The translations under genes and the position numbers were made by a program. A model generated the notes under the pieces. It saw nothing but the letters and a program-made list of their open reading frames with translations. It was not told where the DNA came from and did no database searches. From the NCBI GenBank assembly GCA_019720975.1, contig JAGVSJ010000001.1, positions 1 through 64,000 on the forward strand: a DNA stretch of 64,000 nucleotides, read 5' to 3'. Origin of the DNA: Candidatus Sysuiplasma superficiale. GTDB taxonomy: Archaea > Thermoplasmatota > Thermoplasmata > Sysuiplasmatales > Sysuiplasmataceae. Positions 54,331-62,285 of this stretch are shown piece by piece. Position 1 is the first letter of the stretch, and each line of letters begins with the position of its first letter.

Positions 54331-54353
54331 TACTTATACTTATTCAATAAAAC
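54331..54353 (-). promoter_or_regulatory. TATA-like boxes of the apr-sat operon
   Basis: On the minus strand AGTATAAGTA (54340-54331) and GTTTTATTGAATA (54353-54341) lie 30-55 nt before the two possible starts of the membrane subunit. An Lrp-type regulator is encoded divergently 190 bp away. Confidence 0.45.
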
Positions 54354-54543
54354 ACCCCATAATCTGACATTGTCCTGAAAACTGTAACGCTATTCACTCA
54401 ATTAAAGGTTTCAGACTTAAAATCGTGGCTCTGAAGGCCTGCACACGGCATTCGTATGATGACTGCAGAGGTGCTAAGCATGCCAAATTTCAGACAAATG
54501 ATTAATACAGGATAAGGGTAACCGGGTTTAGAGAAATATTCAC

Positions 54544-55041
54544 ATGAGAAGAGGTAAAGTGAAGGCGGACAGCGGAATCGGGCTAGATTTGCTGGATGTG
54601 AACATCATCAGGGAACTGCAGGCGGATGCCCGCATATCATACCGTGCCCTCGCCAGAAAACTTGGCGTGAGCGTAACAACCGTGAGCGGAAGGGTCAGGA
54701 GAATGAAGGATACAGGCCTAATAAGGAGCTTCACGATCATTGTAAACCCTGAGAAGGCAGGGAACGTTTACTGCACAGCACTCTACATCAGGACAGAAAA
54801 CGGTTCGGACCCGAGAAAGGTTGGCGAGGCTGTATCAGGGATAAAGGGGATATGCTACACTTACCACACACTGGGAATATACAACCTGATTGCACTTGGC
54901 AGCGCCCCAAACAAGGATGACTTTTCCTCAATGATAAGGCAGATAAATGGGCTCAAGGGAGTCAAGGAGGTAATACCGTCTGTCGTCCTCGATACAATCA
55001 AGGAGGATCCCAAGCACATAATAGCACTCGCAGGCAGATAA
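54544..55041 (+). CDS. Lrp/AsnC family transcriptional regulator
   Basis: A 165-aa regulator. The winged helix (about residues 14-65: IIRELQADARISYRALARKLGVS, in part) is followed by a RAM-type effector domain (about 75-150). Such proteins respond to amino acids or other small molecules. It sits between the apr-sat operon (divergent) and the dsrE3 operon (convergent), so it may control sulfur oxidation; this is inferred from position. Confidence 0.87.
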   Translation: MRRGKVKADSGIGLDLLDVNIIRELQADARISYRALARKLGVSVTTVSGRVRRMKDTGLIRSFTIIVNPEKAGNVYCTALYIRTENGSDPRKVGEAVSGIKGICYTYHTLGIYNLIALGSAPNKDDFSSMIRQINGLKGVKEVIPSVVLDTIKEDPKHIIALAGR

Positions 55042-55056
55042 ACCCGCGGGCGCTCT

Positions 55057-55554
55057 TCAGAATGTTGTGTTCTTTGTAGCTCTTGCTATTATGCGCTTGG
55101 CCATCTCGCGCAGCTCTTCTGCAGCCTGTCGGTACTCATCTTCAGGCATGCCCTCCATACCCGAAACATCAGAACCAATCAGAGCATACTCCGAAAGGGT
55201 GTATATCGTAGCCTCGGGATAGAGAAAGAGGAGGAATCCCTTAACAGCCATGCTCGTGCACAGCATTAGTTCGAAATTCCCTGCCATCGCATCCGTCAAT
55301 TTTCTGCTCCTGAAACCTGAAGCGTCAATACCTGCGGCCATGAGGAAGGATGATGCTCTTGCATCCATCGGGGAGCCGTCCGAAGCAGAAAGACCCGCGG
55401 AGGAAAACTTCATTTCCTTCCCCTCACCTTCAGCCTTCAGCAGGAATTCCATGAGAGCACTTGCATTCGTGTTGGTGGTCCCGACAACCAGTATGCTCCT
55501 TACAGGTTTGCCGAACACAAGCCTTCTGACAATGTTTTCAGCCAACTGAGACAC
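55057..55554 (-). CDS. Low-molecular-weight phosphatase-like protein lacking catalytic residues
   Basis: A 165-aa protein with the LMW-PTP/arsenate reductase pattern: a first strand and P-loop position, then FSSAGLSASDGSPMDARAS, GIDASGFRSRKLT and a FELMLCTS strand. The P-loop, normally VCxGNTCRS, reads VVGTTNTNASA: the nucleophilic Cys is Gly and the Arg is Ala. So phosphatase or arsenate reductase activity is unlikely; a binding or regulatory role is more plausible. Its ATG overlaps the stop of the 92-aa gene upstream, within the dsrE3 operon. Confidence 0.7.
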   Translation of the reverse strand: MSQLAENIVRRLVFGKPVRSILVVGTTNTNASALMEFLLKAEGEGKEMKFSSAGLSASDGSPMDARASSFLMAAGIDASGFRSRKLTDAMAGNFELMLCTSMAVKGFLLFLYPEATIYTLSEYALIGSDVSGMEGMPEDEYRQAAEELREMAKRIIARATKNTTF

Positions 55555-55832
55555 TAATCCGGAATCTCAAAGTCAATTCTCTCCATTATGTCTACCTTCC
55601 TCACTGGAATCACATTCCGGTAGGCTGGAAACATATCCGCGCCATATCTCTCTGCAAGCTTCGCATTGTCTTTGAGCAGTGCCCTCTCTCCGAGGAACAG
55701 AAAATCGTCGTCCTCCCGTATAAGCATGCCTGCAGTACGGAAAACAGCCCTGTATTCGCCACCTTGAATCCCATGCGAGCCTTCAGGCCTGAACGGCTTC
55801 GGGTCCGAGTACCTGATGTAACACACCTTCAA
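55554..55832 (-). CDS. Conserved-looking 92-aa protein in dsrE3 operon
   Basis: Not recognised. It is a small soluble protein, mixed alpha/beta by composition, with one Cys near the N-terminus (MKVCYIRY) and a segment DDDFLFLGERALL that looks like a beta-alpha unit. It is 28 bp downstream of the DsrE3-like gene and overlaps the LMW-PTP-like gene by one base, so it is cotranscribed with them. A role linked to sulfur carriers is inferred from the operon only. Confidence 0.55.
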   Translation of the reverse strand: MKVCYIRYSDPKPFRPEGSHGIQGGEYRAVFRTAGMLIREDDDFLFLGERALLKDNAKLAERYGADMFPAYRNVIPVRKVDIMERIDFEIPD

Positions 55833-55860
55833 GTATCTCGAACCCCTGCCCTGCCGGGCC

Positions 55861-56301
55861 TTAGATGAAAAGCGTTATTGCGGAAGGATCTGACGCCCAC
55901 TGAAGGAACGTCGCTGCGCCTACGACATCGGAATTAGGGAGTACGAGGTTCTCCTTTGTCGTTCCGAACAGTTTCATGGTAGGTGAACAGGCGTTGATGT
56001 GAACGCCAGAATCAGCGGCCATCTGGAGCATCTGCTGAACGGTGGGCATGCCGCCCTTTGAGATGAGCCCCTGGAGCTGCTCAGCCGTTAGACCGAGATC
56101 CTTTGAAGGTTGAATCGTTTCGGCCTGACCTTTTGTAAGCAACTTCATTCCGCCAAATGTGAAATACATGTACACTTCCATTCCCTGCGCCGCTGCAGTT
56201 GTTGCCAGTATAAGCGCCGGATATGCCGCGTCTGTCGTCCCCTTGCTCACAACAAGAACAAGCTTATTCTTCATCTGCGTCTGCTGTTCACTACTCTGCA
56301 T
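55861..56301 (-). CDS. DsrE3-type sulfurtransferase/carrier
   Basis: A 146-aa DsrE-family protein. It shows the N-terminal strand LVLVVSKGTTDAAYPAL, the EVYMYFTFGG strand and the conserved cysteine in NACSPTMKLFG near residue 117, expected to carry persulfide. DsrE3 proteins work with TusA, delivering sulfane sulfur to the sHdr system. The gene is divergent from tusA with 133 bp between starts. ATG 56301 has AAGGGGAA 8 nt upstream. Length and the ACSPTM motif favour DsrE3 over DsrE proper. Confidence 0.82.
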   Translation of the reverse strand: MQSSEQQTQMKNKLVLVVSKGTTDAAYPALILATTAAAQGMEVYMYFTFGGMKLLTKGQAETIQPSKDLGLTAEQLQGLISKGGMPTVQQMLQMAADSGVHINACSPTMKLFGTTKENLVLPNSDVVGAATFLQWASDPSAITLFI

Positions 56302-56333
56302 TTAAATTTCCCCTTGGTCACCAAACGCATTCA

Positions 56334-56411
56334 CATTATAAGTAATTTTCAATTGTGCATTACAATGTCAACAGGATTGCACCTTTCTCCGCTCCTGAAT
56401 TAAGTATTTAA
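56334..56411. promoter_or_regulatory. Divergent promoter region of dsrE3 and tusA
   Basis: A minus-strand ACTTATAATG (about 56334-56343) fits the dsrE3 start at 56301, and a forward AAGTATTTAATC (56401-56412) fits the tusA start at 56435. The 133-bp gap therefore holds two back-to-back promoters, allowing joint control. Confidence 0.5.
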
Positions 56412-56434
56412 TCAGTGTCAGCGATTACACCGCT

Positions 56435-56668
56435 ATGTCAGATGAAGCAAAGGTATTTGACTTCAGGGGGCTGCAGTGCCCTCTGCCTGTTTTCGAAACG
56501 AGCAAGGCGATAAAACAGATTGGTGTTGGAGAGGAGATAGTTGTCATGGCAAACGACCCTGCAGCCAGACCTGATCTGGAGGCATGGTCCAAACGCACGG
56601 GCCACCCAATACTGAATGTTGAGGACAAGGGCGACCACATCAAACTGACAATAAGGCGCTCACACTGA
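56435..56668 (+). CDS. tusA: TusA family sulfur carrier
   Basis: A 77-aa protein with the CPLP motif (DFRGLQCPLPVFE) near residue 15, whose first Cys carries persulfide, and the two-layer alpha/beta fold of TusA/SirA. It hands sulfur between DsrE3 and the sHdr complex. The gene lies directly before the sHdr cluster but has its own promoter and a 208-bp gap after it. The second family Cys is absent, as in many TusA proteins. Confidence 0.9.
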   Translation: MSDEAKVFDFRGLQCPLPVFETSKAIKQIGVGEEIVVMANDPAARPDLEAWSKRTGHPILNVEDKGDHIKLTIRRSH

Positions 56669-56772
56669 TTAAAGGCCATACTGTAGCGGGTTTCGGCGAA
56701 CGTAAGATTCTGTGGCGGTTTACGGGGGTGGGTGGGCAGGCATTTTTCGCAATGTGCCGAATAAGCAGCAAA

Positions 56773-56810
56773 ACTATAATTAATAAATTGTCCATTAAGA
56801 TGTTTTAAAT
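56773..56810 (+). promoter_or_regulatory. Promoter candidates of the sHdr operon
   Basis: The 208-bp gap holds ACTATAATTAATAAATT (56773-56789) and GTTTTAAAT (56802-56810), about 70-105 nt before the hdrC1 start. Upstream of these is a G-rich tract (56724-56740). Confidence 0.5.
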
Positions 56811-56876
56811 GACTAACATTGTCAGGAATTCACTTGGATTTTTCAAACGAGAGGAGGATGTTCTGCCCTGTCGATA

Positions 56877-57644
56877 ATGAAGAACCTTCCAAACAGGAAG
56901 GAAACTGATGAACCTTCAATGATACTTGCCGGAGCGAGGAAGGATGGGGACAGCACTGAACTCGCAGCCAGAATATTTTCACAGATGCGTTCGGACTTCA
57001 GGTACAGTGAATTCGTGCTTGGATGCCTGAACTGCGGCGAATGCACCACAGGCTGCCCTGCAGCCCGTTTCTATGATTTCAGCCCGCGGGAGATGCTCCA
57101 GATAGCCATGTCCGATGACCCACAGGTTCTTCTCGATGCGATGCAGGAGAAGATATGGGCCTGCTGCCAGTGCTATACCTGCAACATGCGCTGCAGGTTC
57201 GGTAATGACATCGCCGGCATCATAAGCGTGATGAGGGAACTCGCGGTAAAGAACGGTCTTGAGAGCACAAAGGAAGTTCTGAAGCCGGCAAGCAGAAGTC
57301 TCCTGAAGGTTATGACTCATGGAACGCAGGTCTCTCCTGACATGATCCAGCCTGATTTCTTCGTTGACTGGGATCCCAAGGCTGTATCCAAATCCTCCGA
57401 TCTCGCTGCACTGAGAAAGGCGATTCCTATTGATGTTCTTCAGGTAACAGACTCATCCTGGGAGGTTTCGATGCAAACAGCGCTCGAACTCGCTCAGATA
57501 TATGAGGAGTCGGGTGTCCTCGACATGCTCAGGGCGCTGGATCCGGACCTTGTCGAGATGATACTTGACATAATTTCTGACTGGAAGGATGAGTTTGAGG
57601 ATATGAAGGAGAAGTATGGCATTGAAGGAGATGCTCCAAGATGA
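56877..57644 (+). CDS. hdrC1: sHdr complex subunit HdrC1
   Basis: A 255-aa HdrC-type iron-sulfur protein. CLNCGECTTGCP (about residues 50-61) and CCQCYTCNMRC (about 98-108) provide two 4Fe-4S sites; the second lacks the final Pro. It passes electrons between HdrB1 and HdrA of the sulfur-oxidising sHdr complex. The ATG at 56877 is 19 nt from the GAGGAGG site (56851-56857), unusually far; CTG 56868 in frame would be spaced normally. It overlaps hdrB1 by 4 bp. Confidence 0.88.
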   Translation: MKNLPNRKETDEPSMILAGARKDGDSTELAARIFSQMRSDFRYSEFVLGCLNCGECTTGCPAARFYDFSPREMLQIAMSDDPQVLLDAMQEKIWACCQCYTCNMRCRFGNDIAGIISVMRELAVKNGLESTKEVLKPASRSLLKVMTHGTQVSPDMIQPDFFVDWDPKAVSKSSDLAALRKAIPIDVLQVTDSSWEVSMQTALELAQIYEESGVLDMLRALDPDLVEMILDIISDWKDEFEDMKEKYGIEGDAPR

Positions 57645-58909
57645 CAATGTTGAGTGCTGACCAGATAAGGAACGTAGTGAAGGCGAGGGCAGAACACAGA
57701 ACGGTATCAGACAAGAAGGTTTCCGACGTCAGGGAAGAAATGTGGAAACTGCATGACAAGGGAGAACTCATCGTAATACCGATCACAGCCAGAAACAAGC
57801 CAGTGAAGGTGGAAACACTGTTCGGTTGGGAGAAGAGAATACCCACTGATCACCTATGGCATCACAAATCATGCGGTCAGTGCGGAAACATACCAGGCTA
57901 TCCGGCATCTCTACTCTGGTTCATGAATCAGTTTGAGACAAGTTATCTTAACGAACCGCACCAGACTTCATGCACGGCGTGGAACTATCACGGTACCGGT
58001 ACATCGAACCCAGTTGCGCTCGCGGCTGTCGCAGTCAGAAACTGGTACCGGGCATACGAGACAGGTACCTTCCCTCTCATCCATTGCGGAACAAGCTACG
58101 GTGACTACAAGGAAATGAGAAAGCTTCTGATTGAGAATGCTGAAATCAGGAATAAGGTAAGGGAGATAATGCACCACATGGGAAAGGAGCTTGTCATACC
58201 CGAAGAGATTGTGCATTACAGCGAGTGGGTGCATGTCATGCGGGACAGGATAGCTTCAATGTCGAAGCATGATCTCTCAGAGATAACAGCCACTGTCCAT
58301 GAACCGTGCCACTACTACAAAATGGTCCCTGAGGATGCAATATACGACATGAATGTCAACGGCGGGCAGAGGCCAGCACCCCCCACCGCACTAATGCTCG
58401 CACTTGGCGCAAAGGTAGCCGATTACAGCACATGGTATGACTGCTGCGGCTTCGGCTTCAGGCACATACTCACCGAAAGGGAATTCACAAGATCTTTTGC
58501 AACCCTCCGAAAGATAAAGCCGATGGTCGAGGAGGCACATTCGGATGTCGCGATAACAACAGACACAGGATGTGTCACAACGCTTGACAAGAGCCAGTGG
58601 ATCGGAAAGGTGCACGGCATGGATTTTATGGTGCCTGTGCTTGCGGACGTGCAGATAGCCGCACTGGCTGCCGGTGCCCATCCGTACAAGATAGTTCAGG
58701 TGCACTGGCACGCATCGCCAACGGAGAAGCTGATGGAAAAGATGGGCATTGACTACGGGAAGTACAGAGAGGATTTCATGTCATACCTTCAGGAGATAAA
58801 GAACGGCGGGAAGGTGGAGTACCTGTATGAACCGCACAGGGAAATGGAGAAGTATTTTGCAGTGAACAAAGGACAGGTAATTCCTGAAGTTGATTCAAAG
58901 ACGGGGTAG
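57641..58909 (+). CDS. hdrB1: sHdr complex subunit HdrB1
   Basis: A 422-aa HdrB-type subunit. The CCG-domain cysteine pattern is altered: the first domain keeps C78, C111 and C149 but has single cysteines where CC and CxxC are normal; the second has EPCHYY, YDCCGFGF and one Cys in TDTGC. It should carry at least one non-cubane cluster or a variant. sHdr proteins act on sulfane sulfur in the cytoplasm. ATGA overlap with hdrC1; the frame runs into the hdrA leader. Longer than HdrB2 by an N-terminal extension of about 70 residues. Confidence 0.85.
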   Translation: MTMLSADQIRNVVKARAEHRTVSDKKVSDVREEMWKLHDKGELIVIPITARNKPVKVETLFGWEKRIPTDHLWHHKSCGQCGNIPGYPASLLWFMNQFETSYLNEPHQTSCTAWNYHGTGTSNPVALAAVAVRNWYRAYETGTFPLIHCGTSYGDYKEMRKLLIENAEIRNKVREIMHHMGKELVIPEEIVHYSEWVHVMRDRIASMSKHDLSEITATVHEPCHYYKMVPEDAIYDMNVNGGQRPAPPTALMLALGAKVADYSTWYDCCGFGFRHILTEREFTRSFATLRKIKPMVEEAHSDVAITTDTGCVTTLDKSQWIGKVHGMDFMVPVLADVQIAALAAGAHPYKIVQVHWHASPTEKLMEKMGIDYGKYREDFMSYLQEIKNGGKVEYLYEPHREMEKYFAVNKGQVIPEVDSKTG

Positions 58910-58919
58910 GTGGTGGATG

Positions 58920-59984
58920 ATGGGCAAGCAGCGCTTTCTCGTCATAGGCGGGGGACCCGCCGGCCTCAGTGCCGCGCTGGATCTGCATGACGCAGGCATG
59001 GATGTGGAACTTGTTGAGAAGGAGTCTTTCCTCGGCGGAACACCAAAGAAGCTGCATTACAGCCTCATAGCACCAGATCTCAAGCCAGTTGAGGAGGTGC
59101 TTGACCCTCTGATAAAGAAGGTGGAGGGTGCAGGGATAAGCAGGAAGCTCAATACAACTGTTTCCTCAGCAACCATAAGGGACGGTGTTGTCACTGTGAA
59201 ATACGCATCTTCCGACGGCAAACAGGCTGGTGGCGGTGATTTCGATGCAGTAATACTTGCAACAGGATTCACGCACTGGGACCCGCACAAGAAGTATGAG
59301 TACGGTTATGGGCTCTACCCCGATGTCATCGACTTCAAGGATTTTGAAGCGATGCTGTCATCGGACAGGCTCGAAAGGCCATCCGACGGGAAGATGCCGA
59401 AGAGGATTGGCTGGCTGCTCTGCGTGGGCTCGAGGGACAGGCAGGTGGGAAAATTCTACTGCTGCAGGCTTGGCTGTGCTGTATCGATAAAACAGGCAAT
59501 GGAAGTGAAGAAAAGACACCCTGAGATTGACACCTATGTCTACTACATGGACATAAGAACCTATGGTTTCTGGGAGGACCAGCTGTACTGGAAATCGATG
59601 GAGGAATACAACGTCAAATTCATTAGGGGGAGGATAGGCGCAATAAGCAGAGGTGAGAACGGTAGCCTGATCGCCATGGCCGAGGACACGATACTGCAGA
59701 GGCCAAGCGAAGTTCCGTTTGACATGCTCATCCTGACCACGGGAATGGAGGCGAGCAGCGGAACGGTGGAGATGGCAAAACTGTTCGGTGTGGATATTGA
59801 GGAGCATGGCTTTGTAAAGCCGCTTCAGGCAGACAGCATGCCCGTGCACACCAATGTGGACAGTGTATTTGTTGCCGGCACAGCCACCGGACCCAAGGCA
59901 ATTCCGGATGCAATAACCGAGGGTTCGGCAGCTGCAATGAAGGCAATGAATTTTGTGAGAAGGAAGGTGCCACTGGTTGCCTGA
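58920..59984 (+). CDS. hdrA: sHdr complex subunit HdrA (FAD protein)
   Basis: A 354-aa flavoprotein. GGGPAGLSAALDLHDAG (residues 9-25) binds FAD; CVGSRDRQVGKFYCC with a further Cys is the iron-sulfur motif typical for HdrA; ATGPKAIPDAITEGSAAA ends the FAD domain. It is the short sHdrA type without extra ferredoxin domains. ATG 58920 (or 58917) with GGTAGGTGG upstream is chosen over a TTG at 58890 inside hdrB1. Confidence 0.9.
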   Translation: MGKQRFLVIGGGPAGLSAALDLHDAGMDVELVEKESFLGGTPKKLHYSLIAPDLKPVEEVLDPLIKKVEGAGISRKLNTTVSSATIRDGVVTVKYASSDGKQAGGGDFDAVILATGFTHWDPHKKYEYGYGLYPDVIDFKDFEAMLSSDRLERPSDGKMPKRIGWLLCVGSRDRQVGKFYCCRLGCAVSIKQAMEVKKRHPEIDTYVYYMDIRTYGFWEDQLYWKSMEEYNVKFIRGRIGAISRGENGSLIAMAEDTILQRPSEVPFDMLILTTGMEASSGTVEMAKLFGVDIEEHGFVKPLQADSMPVHTNVDSVFVAGTATGPKAIPDAITEGSAAAMKAMNFVRRKVPLVA

Positions 59985-60687
59985 GATCATGCTCAACAGC
60001 TACAGGATAAGGGATATCGCGGATGCTGTTCTTGGCAGGAACTGGGAGGAAGAATTGCAGCAGTATCTTACAATGCTTGAGAGAAAGGGAGTGATTATAA
60101 GGGAGATAGTGGAGGCTGAGGAAAGGGAGAGAACAGATTACGAATCATTCATCTCACTCTTCTTTCCTGCAAGGAGATACAGAAGGGAGATACTCTCATC
60201 AAACAAACCGGAAGTGCTCGATGACGCGATATCTTCGCTGCGCAACTGCGCGGAAACACCTGCCCTGACCGAGCTGAAATTCGCACAAATGTCCGGAGCT
60301 CCGGCCGCTGTTTTGCGCGACATGGCATACGAGGGAATGCACTTCATGTTTCCGGAAAGATACTGTCTTGCAACAAGATGGGTCTGGAATCCGGAAAGAG
60401 GGACAGGAGCGCTGCGGGATGTGATCAGAGCTGAAAAAAGGGACATGAGCTTTGAGGAAAGGCAGAAGGTGCTCAGGAACATACTCTCATCCATAAAGGT
60501 TCATGGTTACGTGTTCAGAGACTCCTTTCCACTGGATCTCATGTGTGCGCTGTACTACTCCCAGGAAGTAATAGGTGCGAAGGACCACTCAATGAACGCA
60601 GGCGGCATGGAGGCGCTCTTTCCCAGCCATGGCGCTGTTTCCGTGATGATACTGGGTCTGAGAGGTTTGAAATATGCCAATCCATGA
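59977..60687 (+). CDS. sHdr cluster conserved hypothetical protein
   Basis: A 236-aa protein in the position of the hypothetical gene (shdrH) between hdrA and hdrC2 in bacterial sHdr clusters. No metal motif stands out: its few Cys are scattered. It looks soluble and mostly helical with a charged first 70 residues. TTG 59977 has GGAAGGTG 7 nt upstream and overlaps the hdrA stop. Its role is unknown, but its retention in a distant archaeon implies that it matters for the system. Confidence 0.78.
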   Translation: MPEIMLNSYRIRDIADAVLGRNWEEELQQYLTMLERKGVIIREIVEAEERERTDYESFISLFFPARRYRREILSSNKPEVLDDAISSLRNCAETPALTELKFAQMSGAPAAVLRDMAYEGMHFMFPERYCLATRWVWNPERGTGALRDVIRAEKRDMSFEERQKVLRNILSSIKVHGYVFRDSFPLDLMCALYYSQEVIGAKDHSMNAGGMEALFPSHGAVSVMILGLRGLKYANP

Positions 60688-61381
60688 AAAGAACCTGATT
60701 GAAGAGGACAGGATACTAGAAAAGGAAAAGGCTGAGCTTGAGGGCAGGGACGTATCAGGCCAGTGGAATACATTCATAGAACAGCGCATTCTCTCCGAGT
60801 ACGAGCCTGAGATATTTCAGGAGATATACTCAAGGCCTGAAGGTCGGACGATAAACAGGTGCTGGCAGTGCGGCACCTGCACTTCAGGATGCTGCATGCA
60901 CACGGATTTCGGGCTGAGGGAGTTCAATCCGAGATACTTCATCTACCTTGCACGGATCGGTGACGAAGAAGAACTGAAAAAACAGAAGGATGTCATATGG
61001 CGCTGTCTGGCGTGCAATAAATGTGTTGAGCGCTGTCCGAAGGATGTGAGGGTTGAAGAGGTTGTCCATGCCATAGACTCCTACATGAGAAAGAAGGGGT
61101 GGGCTCCTGACAACCCTGCCAGCAGATGGGATGATGAATACCTCAGGAATGTCATGAAGTCAGGGATACTGGATGAGATATCCCTCCTGCGCAATTACAT
61201 CAGGGACGAGAAGATAGAGGAATTTGATACGCACTACATGATGAAGATGGCTGTAAAGCTGCTGAAGACCGGAAGGATGAGGACAGGGCCCGTAAGACAC
61301 AGGACGAAGGGCTGGAAGAGGATAAGGAAGGTTGCTGAAGAAATACTGGAGAAGGATGGTTATGAACTCACAAAAGGATGA
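60674..61381 (+). CDS. hdrC2: sHdr complex subunit HdrC2
   Basis: A 235-aa iron-sulfur protein with CWQCGTCTSGCC (about residues 56-67) and CLACNKCVERCP (about 112-123), two 4Fe-4S motifs. It pairs with HdrB2. ATG 60674 overlaps the previous gene by 14 bp; hdrB2 overlaps its end by 20 bp. A basic C-terminal segment follows residue 190. Confidence 0.88.
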   Translation: MPIHEKNLIEEDRILEKEKAELEGRDVSGQWNTFIEQRILSEYEPEIFQEIYSRPEGRTINRCWQCGTCTSGCCMHTDFGLREFNPRYFIYLARIGDEEELKKQKDVIWRCLACNKCVERCPKDVRVEEVVHAIDSYMRKKGWAPDNPASRWDDEYLRNVMKSGILDEISLLRNYIRDEKIEEFDTHYMMKMAVKLLKTGRMRTGPVRHRTKGWKRIRKVAEEILEKDGYELTKG

Positions 61382-62273
61382 ACTGGCATTCTATCCCGGC
61401 TGTTCCCTCGACGGAATGGGGAAGGCATACAGGAAGACGTCGGAGCTGGTGAACCGCGACCTCGGGATTGAGATGAGGGAGATAGTGAATTACAACTGCT
61501 GCGGCGCGGCGGAGGTGAAGACCGCAAGCTACGACCTTTCAGTTTTCCTGCCCGGCAGGAATCTTGCGCTCGCAAAGCAGATGGGATCAAGTGCTGTGGT
61601 TGCACCCTGCAACGGCTGTGTCTTCTCGCTCGGCAGGGCGAACCGCGCGATAGCGGAGGATTCAGGGACGCGGGAGAGGATCAATTCATATCTGAACCGT
61701 GCGGGAGCTCCCTCGTATGAAGGGGATGTCGAGGTGAAACACATAATAGAGGTCATTTACGAGAGGGCGGGAATTGAAGGCGTGAAGAAGAAGGTAAGGC
61801 GCCCGCTTACCGGCATACATGTGGCCTGCTATTATGGCTGTCTGTACACCAGGCCGAAGATCTATACAGGTGCGGGGACAGGCAGGAAGGATAACCCGGA
61901 ACACCCGCACTTCATGGATGATCTGATGTCCGCGATAGGCGCAGAAGTGGTGGACTTTCCGCTCAAGACTGTCTGCTGCGGCGGAGGGCATGCAATAGCA
62001 GACAGGGAGGTGTCCGTGGGGTTCAGCGCTGCAATACTGAATGAGGCGGCAAGGGCGGGGGCCGATTTTGTTGTGACAATGTGCCCGCTCGGGCACATGA
62101 ACATAGAGGCGAACATTCCTGCGATAGTGAAGCAGTACGGAATGGAGGTCGTGAGGCCTGTGGTCTACTTTACGCAGCTGATGGCGCTCGCTTTCGGTCA
62201 CAGCAGGAGGGAGGCGAGGCTTTCCGACAATTTCTCCGAAGCGGGAAAAGTTTTACAGGAGAAGGGATTCTAG
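61362..62273 (+). CDS. hdrB2: sHdr complex subunit HdrB2
   Basis: A 303-aa two-CCG-domain protein. The N-terminal domain is complete: YPGCSLDG, NCCGAAE and APCNGC. The C-terminal domain has ACYYGC and VCCGGGH, but the last CxxC reads CPLG, so one ligand is Gly. It should bind the noncubane 4Fe-4S cluster at the first site. ATG 61362 has GGAGAAGG 6 nt upstream; an in-frame TTG at 61332 lies within hdrC2. Confidence 0.87.
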   Translation: MNSQKDELAFYPGCSLDGMGKAYRKTSELVNRDLGIEMREIVNYNCCGAAEVKTASYDLSVFLPGRNLALAKQMGSSAVVAPCNGCVFSLGRANRAIAEDSGTRERINSYLNRAGAPSYEGDVEVKHIIEVIYERAGIEGVKKKVRRPLTGIHVACYYGCLYTRPKIYTGAGTGRKDNPEHPHFMDDLMSAIGAEVVDFPLKTVCCGGGHAIADREVSVGFSAAILNEAARAGADFVVTMCPLGHMNIEANIPAIVKQYGMEVVRPVVYFTQLMALAFGHSRREARLSDNFSEAGKVLQEKGF

Positions 62274-62285
62274 TATGGTGATTGT

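Noticed and set aside
55057..55554. Annotating as arsenate reductase or tyrosine phosphatase
   Set aside because: The catalytic Cys and Arg of the P-loop are replaced, so activity is not supported.
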